Of a stretch of 29,172 bases of DNA, positions 1 through 6,546 are shown piece after piece (position 1 is the first letter of the stretch; each line of letters begins with the position of its first letter). Under the pieces are notes generated by a model, which was not told the origin of the DNA, did not search any database, and saw only the letters and a list, made by a program, of their open reading frames with translations. The DNA comes from a virus, in the IMG/VR virus record IMGVR_UViG_3300030380_003538, positions 1 through 29,172 of that record; one strand, given 5' to 3'. Position numbers and translations under genes: made by a program.

Positions 1-1031
1 CTAGTTATACTATGCAAAAAAATTCTGTTAATTTTACACCACAATCAGCTAATCACATGATCGTATCTCTTAATGGAACAATTCAAGCACCTGTAAATTC
101 TTTTACTGTTTCAGGTTCAACACTTACTTTTGCTAGTGCATTAACAAGTTCTGATGTAATTGACTTTGTTTTAGTATTAGGTAATGTAAATGATGTAGGG
201 GTGGCTAGTTCAGTTGTTGATAGTGCAATAACAAAAAACAAAACAGATTTTATTACTGATGGTTCTAGTGCAGGTGTCACAGTAAAAGGTAGTGGTTCAG
301 ATTCTGGAAGCATCGCCCTTAACTGTAGTTCTAACAGCCACGCAATACAGCTAATCAGCCCAGATCATTCGGCTGGACAATCGTATAAATTAAAATTACC
401 AGACAATAATGTTACTGCTGATAAATTTATAAAAGTAAAAAGTATAACAGGTAGTGGTGCTACTGCTACAGGTCAATTAGAATTTGCTGATGCTGGAGGT
501 GTTTCTACTTTACTATATGAGGCAACAGTAACAGGCGAGACAGGTGGATCAGATGATTATAATGATTCAACTTATTTTGCTGGTGGTACTTATGACAGAT
601 TTAGAGTTTATATAGATCAATTTGAACCTGCAAGTGACGGAACTAATTTACTTTTACAATTAAAATTAGGAGGTGTTTTAAGAACAAATAACTATGAATA
701 TCATACTAAATTATTTCAATCCAATAGTGATTCAGCTGTAAATAGAAGTACAGGCACAAGTGGTATTAGAATTATAGATGATGTTGGAACAAGCGGAGAC
801 GAACACGCACGATGTTGGTTTGAATATACAGCAAGAGAAACTCAATCTGATTCAAGATTGCCTCAAATAAGTTATCACTTTACAACTTCAACCTCTGGCA
901 ATAATTTTTCTGCTGGTTGGGGAGGCGGACAATGTTATGATAGTACAGGGACTTTAAGTGGTTTTAGACTTATTCCAACTGCTGGTGCATTAGGTGACTA
1001 TATAATAAGAATATACGGAATGAAATCATAA
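1..1031 (+). CDS. C-terminal part of the tail tip / receptor-binding fibre protein (gene crosses the window ends)
   Basis: This open frame is already open at base 1 and the first in-frame ATG (12) is probably not a start. No ribosome site precedes it, and the codons before it read Ser-Tyr-Thr, which fit the fibre motif that follows (SVNFTPQSANHMIVSLNGTI). Joined to the open frame that leaves the right edge, it completes a 1278-residue protein. The segment holds a beta-rich fibre domain (roughly the first 70 codons), then a second Gly/Ser/Thr-rich domain ending in IRIYGMKS, a C-terminal pattern I associate with marine phage receptor-binding fibres. Its role would be host recognition at the tail tip. 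The next gene starts at the A of its stop codon. Fibre identity is inferred from composition and position. Confidence 0.85.
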   Translation, partial: SYTMQKNSVNFTPQSANHMIVSLNGTIQAPVNSFTVSGSTLTFASALTSSDVIDFVLVLGNVNDVGVASSVVDSAITKNKTDFITDGSSAGVTVKGSGSDSGSIALNCSSNSHAIQLISPDHSAGQSYKLKLPDNNVTADKFIKVKSITGSGATATGQLEFADAGGVSTLLYEATVTGETGGSDDYNDSTYFAGGTYDRFRVYIDQFEPASDGTNLLLQLKLGGVLRTNNYEYHTKLFQSNSDSAVNRSTGTSGIRIIDDVGTSGDEHARCWFEYTARETQSDSRLPQISYHFTTSTSGNNFSAGWGGGQCYDSTGTLSGFRLIPTAGALGDYIIRIYGMKS

Positions 1032-1387
1032 TGAGTAATACAACTATTAAAGGAAGATATAGAACAGCTTATCCTTGGACTGTTGCTGACATCAAAGACA
1101 AAACAATGTCCTCTGATGAAAAAAAAGCAAGGGTAAAAGAATGGAATGACAATTATGAGGCAAAAGAAAAATTAAGATATAAGAAATATAGATTAGAGGG
1201 CAAACACTCATCAACAATAAATTCTACAACAGGTTTAAGAGAAAATTTTTCTAAAGACATTTCCTATGACTCAATAGGTGATCAACTTGATAAACTTTGG
1301 CACGATATTGACCAAGGTAAATTAGATAAGACAGGAACTTTTTATAAATCAATCAAAGCAGTTAAAGACAAATATCCGAAAGAGTAA
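1031..1387 (+). CDS. Small fibre-associated protein, possible fibre chaperone
   Basis: 118 residues, polar and charged, no membrane segment. The start ATG overlaps the stop of the fibre gene by one base. The C-terminal 40 residues (IGDQLDKLWHDIDQGKLDK, then FYKSIKAVKDKYPKE) look like a short helical module common in small proteins beside tail fibre genes of marine phages. Many of these are annotated only as hypothetical. From the position between two fibre-like genes I infer a fibre assembly or accessory role. The sequence shows no catalytic motif. Confidence 0.7.
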   Translation: MSNTTIKGRYRTAYPWTVADIKDKTMSSDEKKARVKEWNDNYEAKEKLRYKKYRLEGKHSSTINSTTGLRENFSKDISYDSIGDQLDKLWHDIDQGKLDKTGTFYKSIKAVKDKYPKE

Positions 1388-1390
1388 TTT

Positions 1391-1909
1391 ATGGCATTAA
1401 TTAAAACTAGATCAAGAGGAATTAATTTAGCAGATACTTTTGCTTTTACAGGTACAGTTTCTGGCGTAGGTGGTGGTGGAAAAATCGCACAGGTGGTTGA
1501 AACAAATTATACAACTTATGCAAATAATGCCACAAATTCTTTTAACACAAACATGGCTAGAACAATTACCCCAAGTGCTACTGATAGCAAAATTTATGTA
1601 TCAGTTACCGCTCAAATGTCTAAAGAAGCAGCAAACACAAAAGTTATTGGTAGAATATTTAGAGTAGTAGGTGGAAGCGTTGTAGCAACAAGAGTTTGTA
1701 CTGACAATCATCATTGGGACGGAGGCACTTATGGAAAAAGACAAGCAACTATGGGTATTCAATGGTTAGATTCTCCATCAACAACTTCTGAAATAACGTA
1801 TCAATATGCTTTTGCTAGTTATGATAATAGTACGCAAGTTCACATAAATAATTATAATGCTGGTGGAAGTTATGCATCTCAAATTACTTGTTGGGAAATA
1901 TTAGCATGA
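1391..1909 (+). CDS. Second tail fibre-like / receptor-binding protein
   Basis: 172 residues. The N-terminus (MALIKTRSRGINLADTFAFTG) resembles the short attachment leader of minor fibre proteins. A Gly-rich hinge at about residues 24-30 is followed by a beta-rich domain of about 140 residues (IAQVVET, then ITPSATDSKIYVSVTAQ) of the type seen in phage tail-spike/fibre ends and in host-contact domains of marine phages. It begins 3 bases after the previous stop. It could be a separate adhesin subunit docking on the large fibre, or a decoration protein. Assignment is by pattern and context only. Confidence 0.65.
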   Translation: MALIKTRSRGINLADTFAFTGTVSGVGGGGKIAQVVETNYTTYANNATNSFNTNMARTITPSATDSKIYVSVTAQMSKEAANTKVIGRIFRVVGGSVVATRVCTDNHHWDGGTYGKRQATMGIQWLDSPSTTSEITYQYAFASYDNSTQVHINNYNAGGSYASQITCWEILA

Positions 1910-2124
1910 CCGAATTAGAAAAATTACATCAAGCAATTAGAACATTAAAACCAAATGTTGGTTATATGATGGAGGGTGGTATTCCTACTAATGAAACTGA
2001 ATATAATCAATTTATGAAATGGGTAAGTGGTAAAGATGAGTGGGATAGAGCATTGTTCTATGAAAACAATCCGCATTCAGAATTAACATGGACAAAAGTC
2101 AAAGCTGAAATGGATAAGCTCTAA
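1906..2124 (+). CDS. Small conserved-type protein beside fibre genes
   Basis: 72 residues starting at the ATG that overlaps the upstream TGA (ATGA). A TTG 18 bases earlier would add six residues but lies inside the preceding frame and has no advantage. The protein is acidic-aromatic, with a central NEYNQF/MKWVSG segment and a C-terminal LTWTKVKAEMDKL that resembles short helical ends of tail-fibre assembly proteins. No enzymatic motif is visible. A fibre-accessory role is inferred from neighbours. Confidence 0.65.
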   Translation: MTELEKLHQAIRTLKPNVGYMMEGGIPTNETEYNQFMKWVSGKDEWDRALFYENNPHSELTWTKVKAEMDKL

Positions 2125-2129
2125 ATTGA

Positions 2130-2705
2130 ATGTGGAAACCTTTAATTATTGGCACAATATTAGCCACCATAATAATTTTTTTTCTCAATAGTATGATGAA
2201 CTCAGCACTTGCTGAGACAAACACAGTATCATCAACGGTAGTTACAAATTCGACACCTCCTACTGCAAATAGTCCAAGTGTAGTAGTAAATAATTCAGAT
2301 GTTTGTAAAACGGCTGTTGCAGGTGCCGTACAAACCCAGATTCTTGGAATTTCGTCTGGAATGACGGTGCGAGATGAAAATTGTGAACGATTAAAATTAT
2401 CTAGGTCTTTGTATGCTATGGGAATGAAAGTAGCTGCAATATCAACTTTATGTGCTGATAGTCGAGTTTTTGATGCGATGTGGAACGCAGGAACTTATTG
2501 TCCCTATAATGCAAACATAGGGGAAGATGCTAGAAAAGGTTGGGAAGAAAATTTAGAAGATATTCCAGAAGGTAGCGTAATATTTCAAAATATTACAGAG
2601 ACTAGAATTGAAATAAAAGAACAAACTGTAAGAGATTTAAATGATTTTGAAAAATTCGTTATTGTGGGCATGGCTATGTATATTGGTGTGCCTATCCTTT
2701 TCTAG
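2130..2705 (+). CDS. Exported Cys-containing protein of a marine-phage type
   Basis: 191 residues. Residues 5-27 form a signal peptide or anchor, with a plausible cleavage after ALA28. A low-complexity Thr/Ser/Pro/Val linker (about 30-55) precedes a domain with four cysteines (C59, C85, C108, C124) and the conserved-looking core GISSGMTVRDENCERLKLSR. I recognise this core from hypothetical proteins of marine phages, without a known function. The last 17 residues are hydrophobic. Paired cysteines suggest an oxidised periplasmic domain. It is the first gene of a run of envelope-directed proteins before lysozyme. Its 3' end overlaps the next gene by 65 bases. Confidence 0.75.
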   Translation: MWKPLIIGTILATIIIFFLNSMMNSALAETNTVSSTVVTNSTPPTANSPSVVVNNSDVCKTAVAGAVQTQILGISSGMTVRDENCERLKLSRSLYAMGMKVAAISTLCADSRVFDAMWNAGTYCPYNANIGEDARKGWEENLEDIPEGSVIFQNITETRIEIKEQTVRDLNDFEKFVIVGMAMYIGVPILF

Positions 2706-4227
2706 TAGAGCTGTTGATTGTACAACTGATACAGTTGGATTATGCACTCCTACGATTGAACAAATTATTGAAGAAACTAGCATTGAAACAATAGAGTTCC
2801 AAGCAGACGGAATACTTACGACTACTGAAACAACCACAACCACAACAACTACAACTGTTTCAAATCAAGATTCTGGCGATCTATTAGACGGAACTAATGA
2901 TTATGTAACGACAAAATATGAAGGCGATATGGATATTGATTGGGGAGGGCAAGGCCCTGCGTCCATGCCTAGTGGAAATACTTGTGGTCAATTAGGCACT
3001 GATAAATGTGCTATGATAACAGGAGGAGGAAGTTCAACTTCAACAATGGGTGTCGAAAATATGGGAACGACATTTATTCAAACTGTCAATATATCTGATC
3101 TAAATATTTCTAAAGGTGGACGAACTAATTATACAATTAAAGTAGAAAAACAAGATGCCCAGGATTCAATCTATATGCACATCACAGGGAAAAATGGAGC
3201 GACTGATGTTTTTTCTGGGACTGATATTTTATCTGCTAGCGGAACTAATAGTGGTTTTCAATCTTATGAAGGTGGATTTGATTTTTCTGGATCAATAACA
3301 ACAGTCATAATTGAAGTGGGAGGTAGAGATATAAATCTTGCCATAGGCCCCATGTTTGATGATGTCACCATCAATGTTTTGTATAATGTTATCAATACCA
3401 TTGTTGAGCAAACGATAACGAGTGTTGAAATGTTTGTAGCTTATAATATTGAAGCACCGGAAGAAGTCATAGATATAGTTGAAGATATTTTTGATTCTAA
3501 TATTCCTGTTGAAACAGATGTAGGATTAGACTTTGAACCAATAGAGATTGAAGAAGTTAATTATGAATCCGTTGAAATAGAAATTGCAGAAATAGAGATA
3601 GAAGAAATCCAAGTAGTTAATGTTGATTTATCAGAAAATGAGACTGTTGAAGTATCTATGGTTGATGTAGAAACTGAAATGGAATTAGAAATGGATTTAG
3701 AAATGGAAGTTGAAGATACTGTTGAAGCTCAACCAGAAGTCCAAGAAGAACCAGAAACAACAACAGAAGCGCCAAACGAAACGGAATCTGAAGAAACCAA
3801 CGAAGAATCTGTTGAAGAAGTAAAAGAGGAATCATCAGAAAAAGAAACAGAAATAGCAGAGTCAAAAGAAGAAACCAATGAACAAGAAATCCAAGAAGAA
3901 GAAAAAAAGGACGAAGAAGTAAAGACAGTTGATAAAAAAGAGTCATCTAAAGAAAAAGCAGCTAAAAAAATATTGAAAAAAATAGACGATAAAAAAAGAT
4001 ATGATTCTACTAGTCAATTAAAAACCCTTATAGTTATGCAAGTATTAGGGAACACTAAATCATTTTTTGAGGATCAGCAACAGTTGAACGATAGATTAGG
4101 ATTTTTTACAGATACTACTTTGCCAGATAGTTTTATTTCTGATAATAATATTGCAGGATATCTTCTATTTGGTGGAAGTGATTTTTTAATGAATGAAATG
4201 ATAGATAGTCAATGGCAACAGAAATAG
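2641..4227 (+). CDS. Large exported, Thr- and Glu-rich protein
   Basis: 528 residues. Residues 1-24 are a signal peptide (hydrophobic core LLWAWLCILVCLSF, then SSRA), which supports the ATG at 2641 even though it overlaps the upstream gene by 65 bases. A Thr run lies near residues 59-72. A Gly/Ser-rich beta domain (about 90-250) follows. Residues about 255-440 are extremely acidic (repeated Glu-Ile-Glu and EET/EES words), then Lys-rich, and about 440-528 is a mixed helical domain. Size and layout resemble acidic proteins seen in marine myo- and siphoviruses. Whether it is a virion part or a cell-envelope protein made before lysis is not shown. Its stop lies inside the start of the next gene. 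Confidence 0.75.
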   Translation: MILKNSLLWAWLCILVCLSFSSRAVDCTTDTVGLCTPTIEQIIEETSIETIEFQADGILTTTETTTTTTTTTVSNQDSGDLLDGTNDYVTTKYEGDMDIDWGGQGPASMPSGNTCGQLGTDKCAMITGGGSSTSTMGVENMGTTFIQTVNISDLNISKGGRTNYTIKVEKQDAQDSIYMHITGKNGATDVFSGTDILSASGTNSGFQSYEGGFDFSGSITTVIIEVGGRDINLAIGPMFDDVTINVLYNVINTIVEQTITSVEMFVAYNIEAPEEVIDIVEDIFDSNIPVETDVGLDFEPIEIEEVNYESVEIEIAEIEIEEIQVVNVDLSENETVEVSMVDVETEMELEMDLEMEVEDTVEAQPEVQEEPETTTEAPNETESEETNEESVEEVKEESSEKETEIAESKEETNEQEIQEEEKKDEEVKTVDKKESSKEKAAKKILKKIDDKKRYDSTSQLKTLIVMQVLGNTKSFFEDQQQLNDRLGFFTDTTLPDSFISDNNIAGYLLFGGSDFLMNEMIDSQWQQK

Positions 4228-4697
4228 ATGTAGGCGGAGTAAAATTTAGGGGAGGTAGATTATTTCTCATAATTACAATATTAAGTTCTTTCGTGGGTGT
4301 TTTATGGGGAGGATTTGAAGCATATCAACGATATTTAGATATGGAAGCTAAAATAAATAATTTTGTTTCACCGGATATGTCTGGATTTGATAAAAAATTA
4401 GAAGTCCTAGATACTGAATTCAATATGTTACAATCTGAAATATCAATAATACTTGAGGAAGTTGCATTAGTTGCTGATGTTGCTAAAGAACTTAAAAACG
4501 ATCTAAAAGCAGATGTTCGTAGAATTGAAACAATAGTTGAAGATGTGGAAACTAGAGTCAAAGAGGATTCAAGAGAGAATTCTAAAGATCTAAAAGAAGC
4601 AATAAATGAGATAAAAGACGATATGACTGAACTAGAAGAAAAGATAGAAAAGAAGATTAGAAACGCATTAGAGAACCCTTTAAGCCAGTTGAAATAA
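4212..4697 (+). CDS. Membrane-anchored coiled-coil protein
   Basis: 161 residues. The N-terminus is MATEIDVGGVKFRGGRLF, then one membrane segment (about residues 16-35). From about 55 to the end there are heptad-like patterns of Leu/Ile/Val with Glu/Lys, a long coiled coil. The topology would put a short tail on one side and a rod of about 120 residues on the other. It overlaps the acidic exported gene by 16 bases, so the two are probably translationally coupled and may act together. It could be a spanin-like or envelope-bridging part, but no partner with outer-membrane features sits beside it, so that remains a guess. Confidence 0.75.
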   Translation: MATEIDVGGVKFRGGRLFLIITILSSFVGVLWGGFEAYQRYLDMEAKINNFVSPDMSGFDKKLEVLDTEFNMLQSEISIILEEVALVADVAKELKNDLKADVRRIETIVEDVETRVKEDSRENSKDLKEAINEIKDDMTELEEKIEKKIRNALENPLSQLK

Positions 4698-4722
4698 AAA
4701 TAGGATATGGTATTTGTAAGAT

Positions 4723-4911
4723 ATGACTAAGATCACTCCAAAAACTACAAAAGAACATATAGTCAATATTTATAACAAAATTGAATTGTTAGAAACAAAT
4801 CATATTCATCATCTACAAAAAGAAGTTAGAAAATTAAATTATGTTTTATGGACTATTGCATTTATGGTTGCTACTCAGTTCATATCCTGGATATTGAGAA
4901 TGGTCGGATAA
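4723..4911 (+). CDS. Small single-pass membrane protein, possible holin or antiholin
   Basis: 62 residues. Residues 1-38 are polar with a helical heptad look (IYNKIELLETNHIHHLQKEV). Residues 39-58 are one membrane segment (LNYVLWTIAFMVATQFISWI). The stop codon overlaps the lysozyme ATG (TAATG). The position directly before the endolysin is the classic site for a holin. The more convincing holin lies downstream (5440), so this could be an antiholin or a pinholin-like partner. Confidence 0.7.
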   Translation: MTKITPKTTKEHIVNIYNKIELLETNHIHHLQKEVRKLNYVLWTIAFMVATQFISWILRMVG

Positions 4912-5357
4912 TGGATTTACATACATTACAACAAGAAATTATCCAAGAAGAAGGCGGAATCATTTTAAAACCTTATCAAGATCATTTAGGATATTGGACT
5001 ATTGGTGCAGGTCATTTGATTAGGGACAATGAAAAACAAGAACTTATGCAACCAATAACATATCAAAGAGGATTAGAATTATTTCTAAAAGATTTTAATG
5101 TTTCACAAAAAGATATGGAAACTTTTACAGAGGGCATGAATATTGATGATAATGCAAAAGAATGTGTTTTACATATGGTTTTTCAACTAGGTTTGCCACG
5201 ATTGAATAAATTTGTTAAATTTAAAAAATGTTTATCTGAAAATAATATTGAAGGTGCAATCGAAGAAATGAGGGATAGTTTATGGTACAATCAAACAACA
5301 AACAGGGCAAATCGCATAATAGAAAAAATGCAAAAAAGCGCAAAGTCAAACGCATAA
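4911..5357 (+). CDS. Endolysin, T4-type lysozyme (GH24 muramidase)
   Basis: 148 residues. It hydrolyses the beta-1,4 bond between N-acetylmuramic acid and N-acetylglucosamine in peptidoglycan at lysis. The E-D-T catalytic pattern of GH24 is visible: Glu14 (EEGG), Asp24 (YQDHLG) and Thr30 in GYWTIGAGH. The Glu-Asp spacing is one residue longer than in T4 lysozyme. Length is near the usual 145-165. I chose ATG 4911 (TAATG overlap with the upstream stop). An upstream ATG at 4848 in the same frame would add 21 residues that duplicate the coding of the previous gene. There is no signal peptide, so release depends on a holin. Confidence 0.88.
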   Translation: MDLHTLQQEIIQEEGGIILKPYQDHLGYWTIGAGHLIRDNEKQELMQPITYQRGLELFLKDFNVSQKDMETFTEGMNIDDNAKECVLHMVFQLGLPRLNKFVKFKKCLSENNIEGAIEEMRDSLWYNQTTNRANRIIEKMQKSAKSNA

Positions 5358-5440
5358 CAACTATGGAAGAAAAAAAAGAAATTGAAAAAAACAGATTATC
5401 CTACCTCAAAAGAGCATGGATATTATTAGGGGGTAAATAA
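5282..5440 (+). CDS. Small basic protein overlapping the lysozyme end
   Basis: 52 residues if it starts at the ATG at 5282 inside the last part of the lysozyme gene, or 25 if it starts at the ATG at 5363 after the lysozyme stop. The long form begins MVQSNNKQGKSHNRKN and is rich in Lys/Arg. The end reads RLSYLKRAWILLGGK. Its stop overlaps the ATG of the holin gene (TAATG), which favours a real, coupled gene. Without it there would be an 82-base gap. No membrane segment or motif reveals the role. The start is undecided. Confidence 0.5.
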   Translation: MVQSNNKQGKSHNRKNAKKRKVKRITTMEEKKEIEKNRLSYLKRAWILLGGK

Positions 5441-5856
5441 TGGTATTAGGAAAATTATTATCTGGAGGATTAGTTGATAGTGTTGGAAAAATAGTTGACG
5501 ATCTTCATGTAAGCGAAGAAGAAAAACAACAAGCTAAAGCAAAACTTATTGAATTAGAAAATCAAGTTAAACTAAAACAAATGGATATAAATTTAGCTGA
5601 CGCAAAATCTACAGCTGGTGGTATTTCTGGAATGTTGCAGCGTTCCTGGAGGCCCTTAATTGGAATGTCATGTGCATTAGCAATTTTTTGGGAATTCGTT
5701 TTAAGTAAATTTATTTTATTTATTTGTGGTTTGTTTCAATATGAAGTGGTAAACATACCAGAATTAGATATGGGAACTCTCATGCCATTAGTCATGTCAC
5801 TTTTAGGAATGGGGGCGCTCCGTACCTTCGAAAAAACTCGTGGGATTTCTAAGTAA
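5440..5856 (+). CDS. Holin of the three-TM gene-transfer-agent type
   Basis: 138 residues. The layout matches the GTA_holin_3TM family: an N-terminal amphipathic region (VDSVGKIVDDLHVSEEEKQ), then a charged helix, the motif SWRPLIGM near residue 70, three hydrophobic segments (about 72-86, 87-100, 112-128), and the typical end RTFEKTRGISK. In gene transfer agents and related phages it permits endolysin access to the wall. It lies just after lysozyme, as expected for a lysis cassette. Family assignment is from motif memory. Confidence 0.85.
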   Translation: MVLGKLLSGGLVDSVGKIVDDLHVSEEEKQQAKAKLIELENQVKLKQMDINLADAKSTAGGISGMLQRSWRPLIGMSCALAIFWEFVLSKFILFICGLFQYEVVNIPELDMGTLMPLVMSLLGMGALRTFEKTRGISK

Positions 5857-5872
5857 TTGAAAGGAGTACTGT

Positions 5873-6001
5873 ATGGCTATTAAAAAAATAGAACAGAAAG
5901 TAACAAAGTGGTGGCACGCATTTACTGAATTAAAATCATGGGTGCAAATTGTAATAGCAGTTGCATTAGTTGTAATTGTTCATAATTATGTGTTGCATTA
6001 G
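5873..6001 (+). CDS. Small membrane protein after the holin
   Basis: 42 residues, preceded by a good ribosome site (AAAGGAG, 8 bases before ATG). A basic Trp-rich N-terminus (KKIEQKVTKWWHAF) leads into one membrane segment (about 24-38, IVIAVALVVIVHNYV). It sits in the lysis region and might modulate holin timing. There is no family I can name. Confidence 0.65.
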   Translation: MAIKKIEQKVTKWWHAFTELKSWVQIVIAVALVVIVHNYVLH

Positions 6002-6004
6002 ACT

Positions 6005-6109
6005 ATGGCTAAAAAGAAAAAGAAAGCAGTTGGTCTAACTAATAAACAAAAGAAATTGCCGAAAGCATTACAAATGGCAATTTTAAAGAAACAAAAAAAG
6101 GGGAAGTAA
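6005..6109 (+). CDS. 34-residue Lys-rich protein
   Basis: This short gene follows the previous stop by 3 bases. It encodes MAKKKKKAVGLTNKQKKLPK and a further 14 residues; 14 of 34 residues are Lys. The core LTNKQKKLPKALQMAIL resembles small proteins encoded in clusters in marine phage genomes. Such charge suits nucleic-acid binding or membrane contact, but no function is known to me. It is supported by tight packing with the genes on both sides. Confidence 0.6.
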   Translation: MAKKKKKAVGLTNKQKKLPKALQMAILKKQKKGK

Positions 6110-6110
6110 T

Positions 6111-6212
6111 ATGCCTAGAGGAGTAGGATACGGTTCGGGTAGAATGAGCTCTATGAGATCAAAACCAATGAAACCTAAAAAATCAAAAAAGAAAAAGAAG
6201 AAAAAGAAATAA
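6111..6212 (+). CDS. 33-residue Gly/Met/Lys protein
   Basis: The gene starts 1 base after the previous stop and its stop overlaps the next ATG. The N-terminus MPRGVGYGSGRMSSMRS is followed by a tail with eight consecutive Lys. 15 of 33 residues are Lys or Arg. It belongs to the basic small-protein cluster at 6005-6540. Function unknown. The gene call rests on the overlapping starts and stops. Confidence 0.55.
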   Translation: MPRGVGYGSGRMSSMRSKPMKPKKSKKKKKKKK

Positions 6213-6394
6213 TGGTCAAAGTAGCTTCTATTAAAAATATTATTAAAGATTTAAGTCCAAGACAAAAAAGAACTATGAGCCGTCATGCGCGACATCATAC
6301 TCTTAAGCATATGCGTAGTATGGCTAGATCTTTAAAAAATGGAGCTACTTTCGCTCAATCACATGCTCGTGCCATGAGATCAGTTGGCAAATGA
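6212..6394 (+). CDS. 60-residue Arg/His/Met-rich basic protein
   Basis: The sequence contains SIKNIIKDLSPRQKRTMSRH and HTLKHMRSMARSLKNGATFA, then SHARAMRSVGK. I recognise the pattern (SPRQKxxMxxHxxHHxxKHM, then FxxAHxxAMxxVGK) from small conserved proteins of marine phages with no assigned role. It could be a nucleic-acid or internal virion protein given its charge. It is flanked by one-base and four-base overlaps with its neighbours. Confidence 0.7.
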   Translation: MVKVASIKNIIKDLSPRQKRTMSRHARHHTLKHMRSMARSLKNGATFAQSHARAMRSVGK

Positions 6395-6540
6395 CTGGAA
6401 TTACAACATCAACACTTATTACTGAGCTAATAGGTAAAAGACCAATAAAAAGAAGAAAACGAGATAGAAGATCATTAAAAGCCCCTCAAAATCGCAATTT
6501 AAAGGCCGTACAGAAGCTTTTAAGGCCTAGGGGTAGTTAA
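6391..6540 (+). CDS. 49-residue basic protein, last gene of the rightward block
   Basis: The start ATGA overlaps the previous stop. The protein is MTGITTSTLITELIGKRPIK followed by an Arg/Lys-rich stretch (RRKRDRRSLK) and ends RPRGS. Its stop codon overlaps by 4 bases the stop codon of the oppositely oriented nuclease gene. No family recognised. It closes the rightward transcription unit. Confidence 0.6.
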   Translation: MTGITTSTLITELIGKRPIKRRKRDRRSLKAPQNRNLKAVQKLLRPRGS

Positions 6541-6546
6541 TACCCC
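6530..6546. terminator. Short hairpin at the convergence of the two transcription blocks
   Basis: GGGGTA and TACCCC form a 6-bp stem around a 5-base loop (GTTAA) that holds both stop codons. No strong T run follows on either strand, so it may be a weak bidirectional terminator. Only the stem and location are seen. Confidence 0.4.

Noticed and set aside
12-14. ATG at 12 as the start of a separate 339-residue protein
   Set aside because: The frame is open to base 1, no ribosome site precedes it, and joining with the right end gives a continuous fibre motif.
2824-2862. Thr-codon repeat as a phase-variable microsatellite
   Set aside because: The codons are mixed (ACA, ACC, ACT, ACG, GAA) rather than a pure repeat, so slippage is unlikely.
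3656-3946. Minus-strand Leu/Phe-rich open frame
   Set aside because: It is the mirror of the Glu-rich codons (GAA/TTC) of the exported protein and has no start context or neighbours.
4848-4910. Extended lysozyme start at 4848
   Set aside because: The extra 21 residues duplicate the coding of the membrane protein gene, and the catalytic Glu-Asp-Thr order fits the start at 4911.
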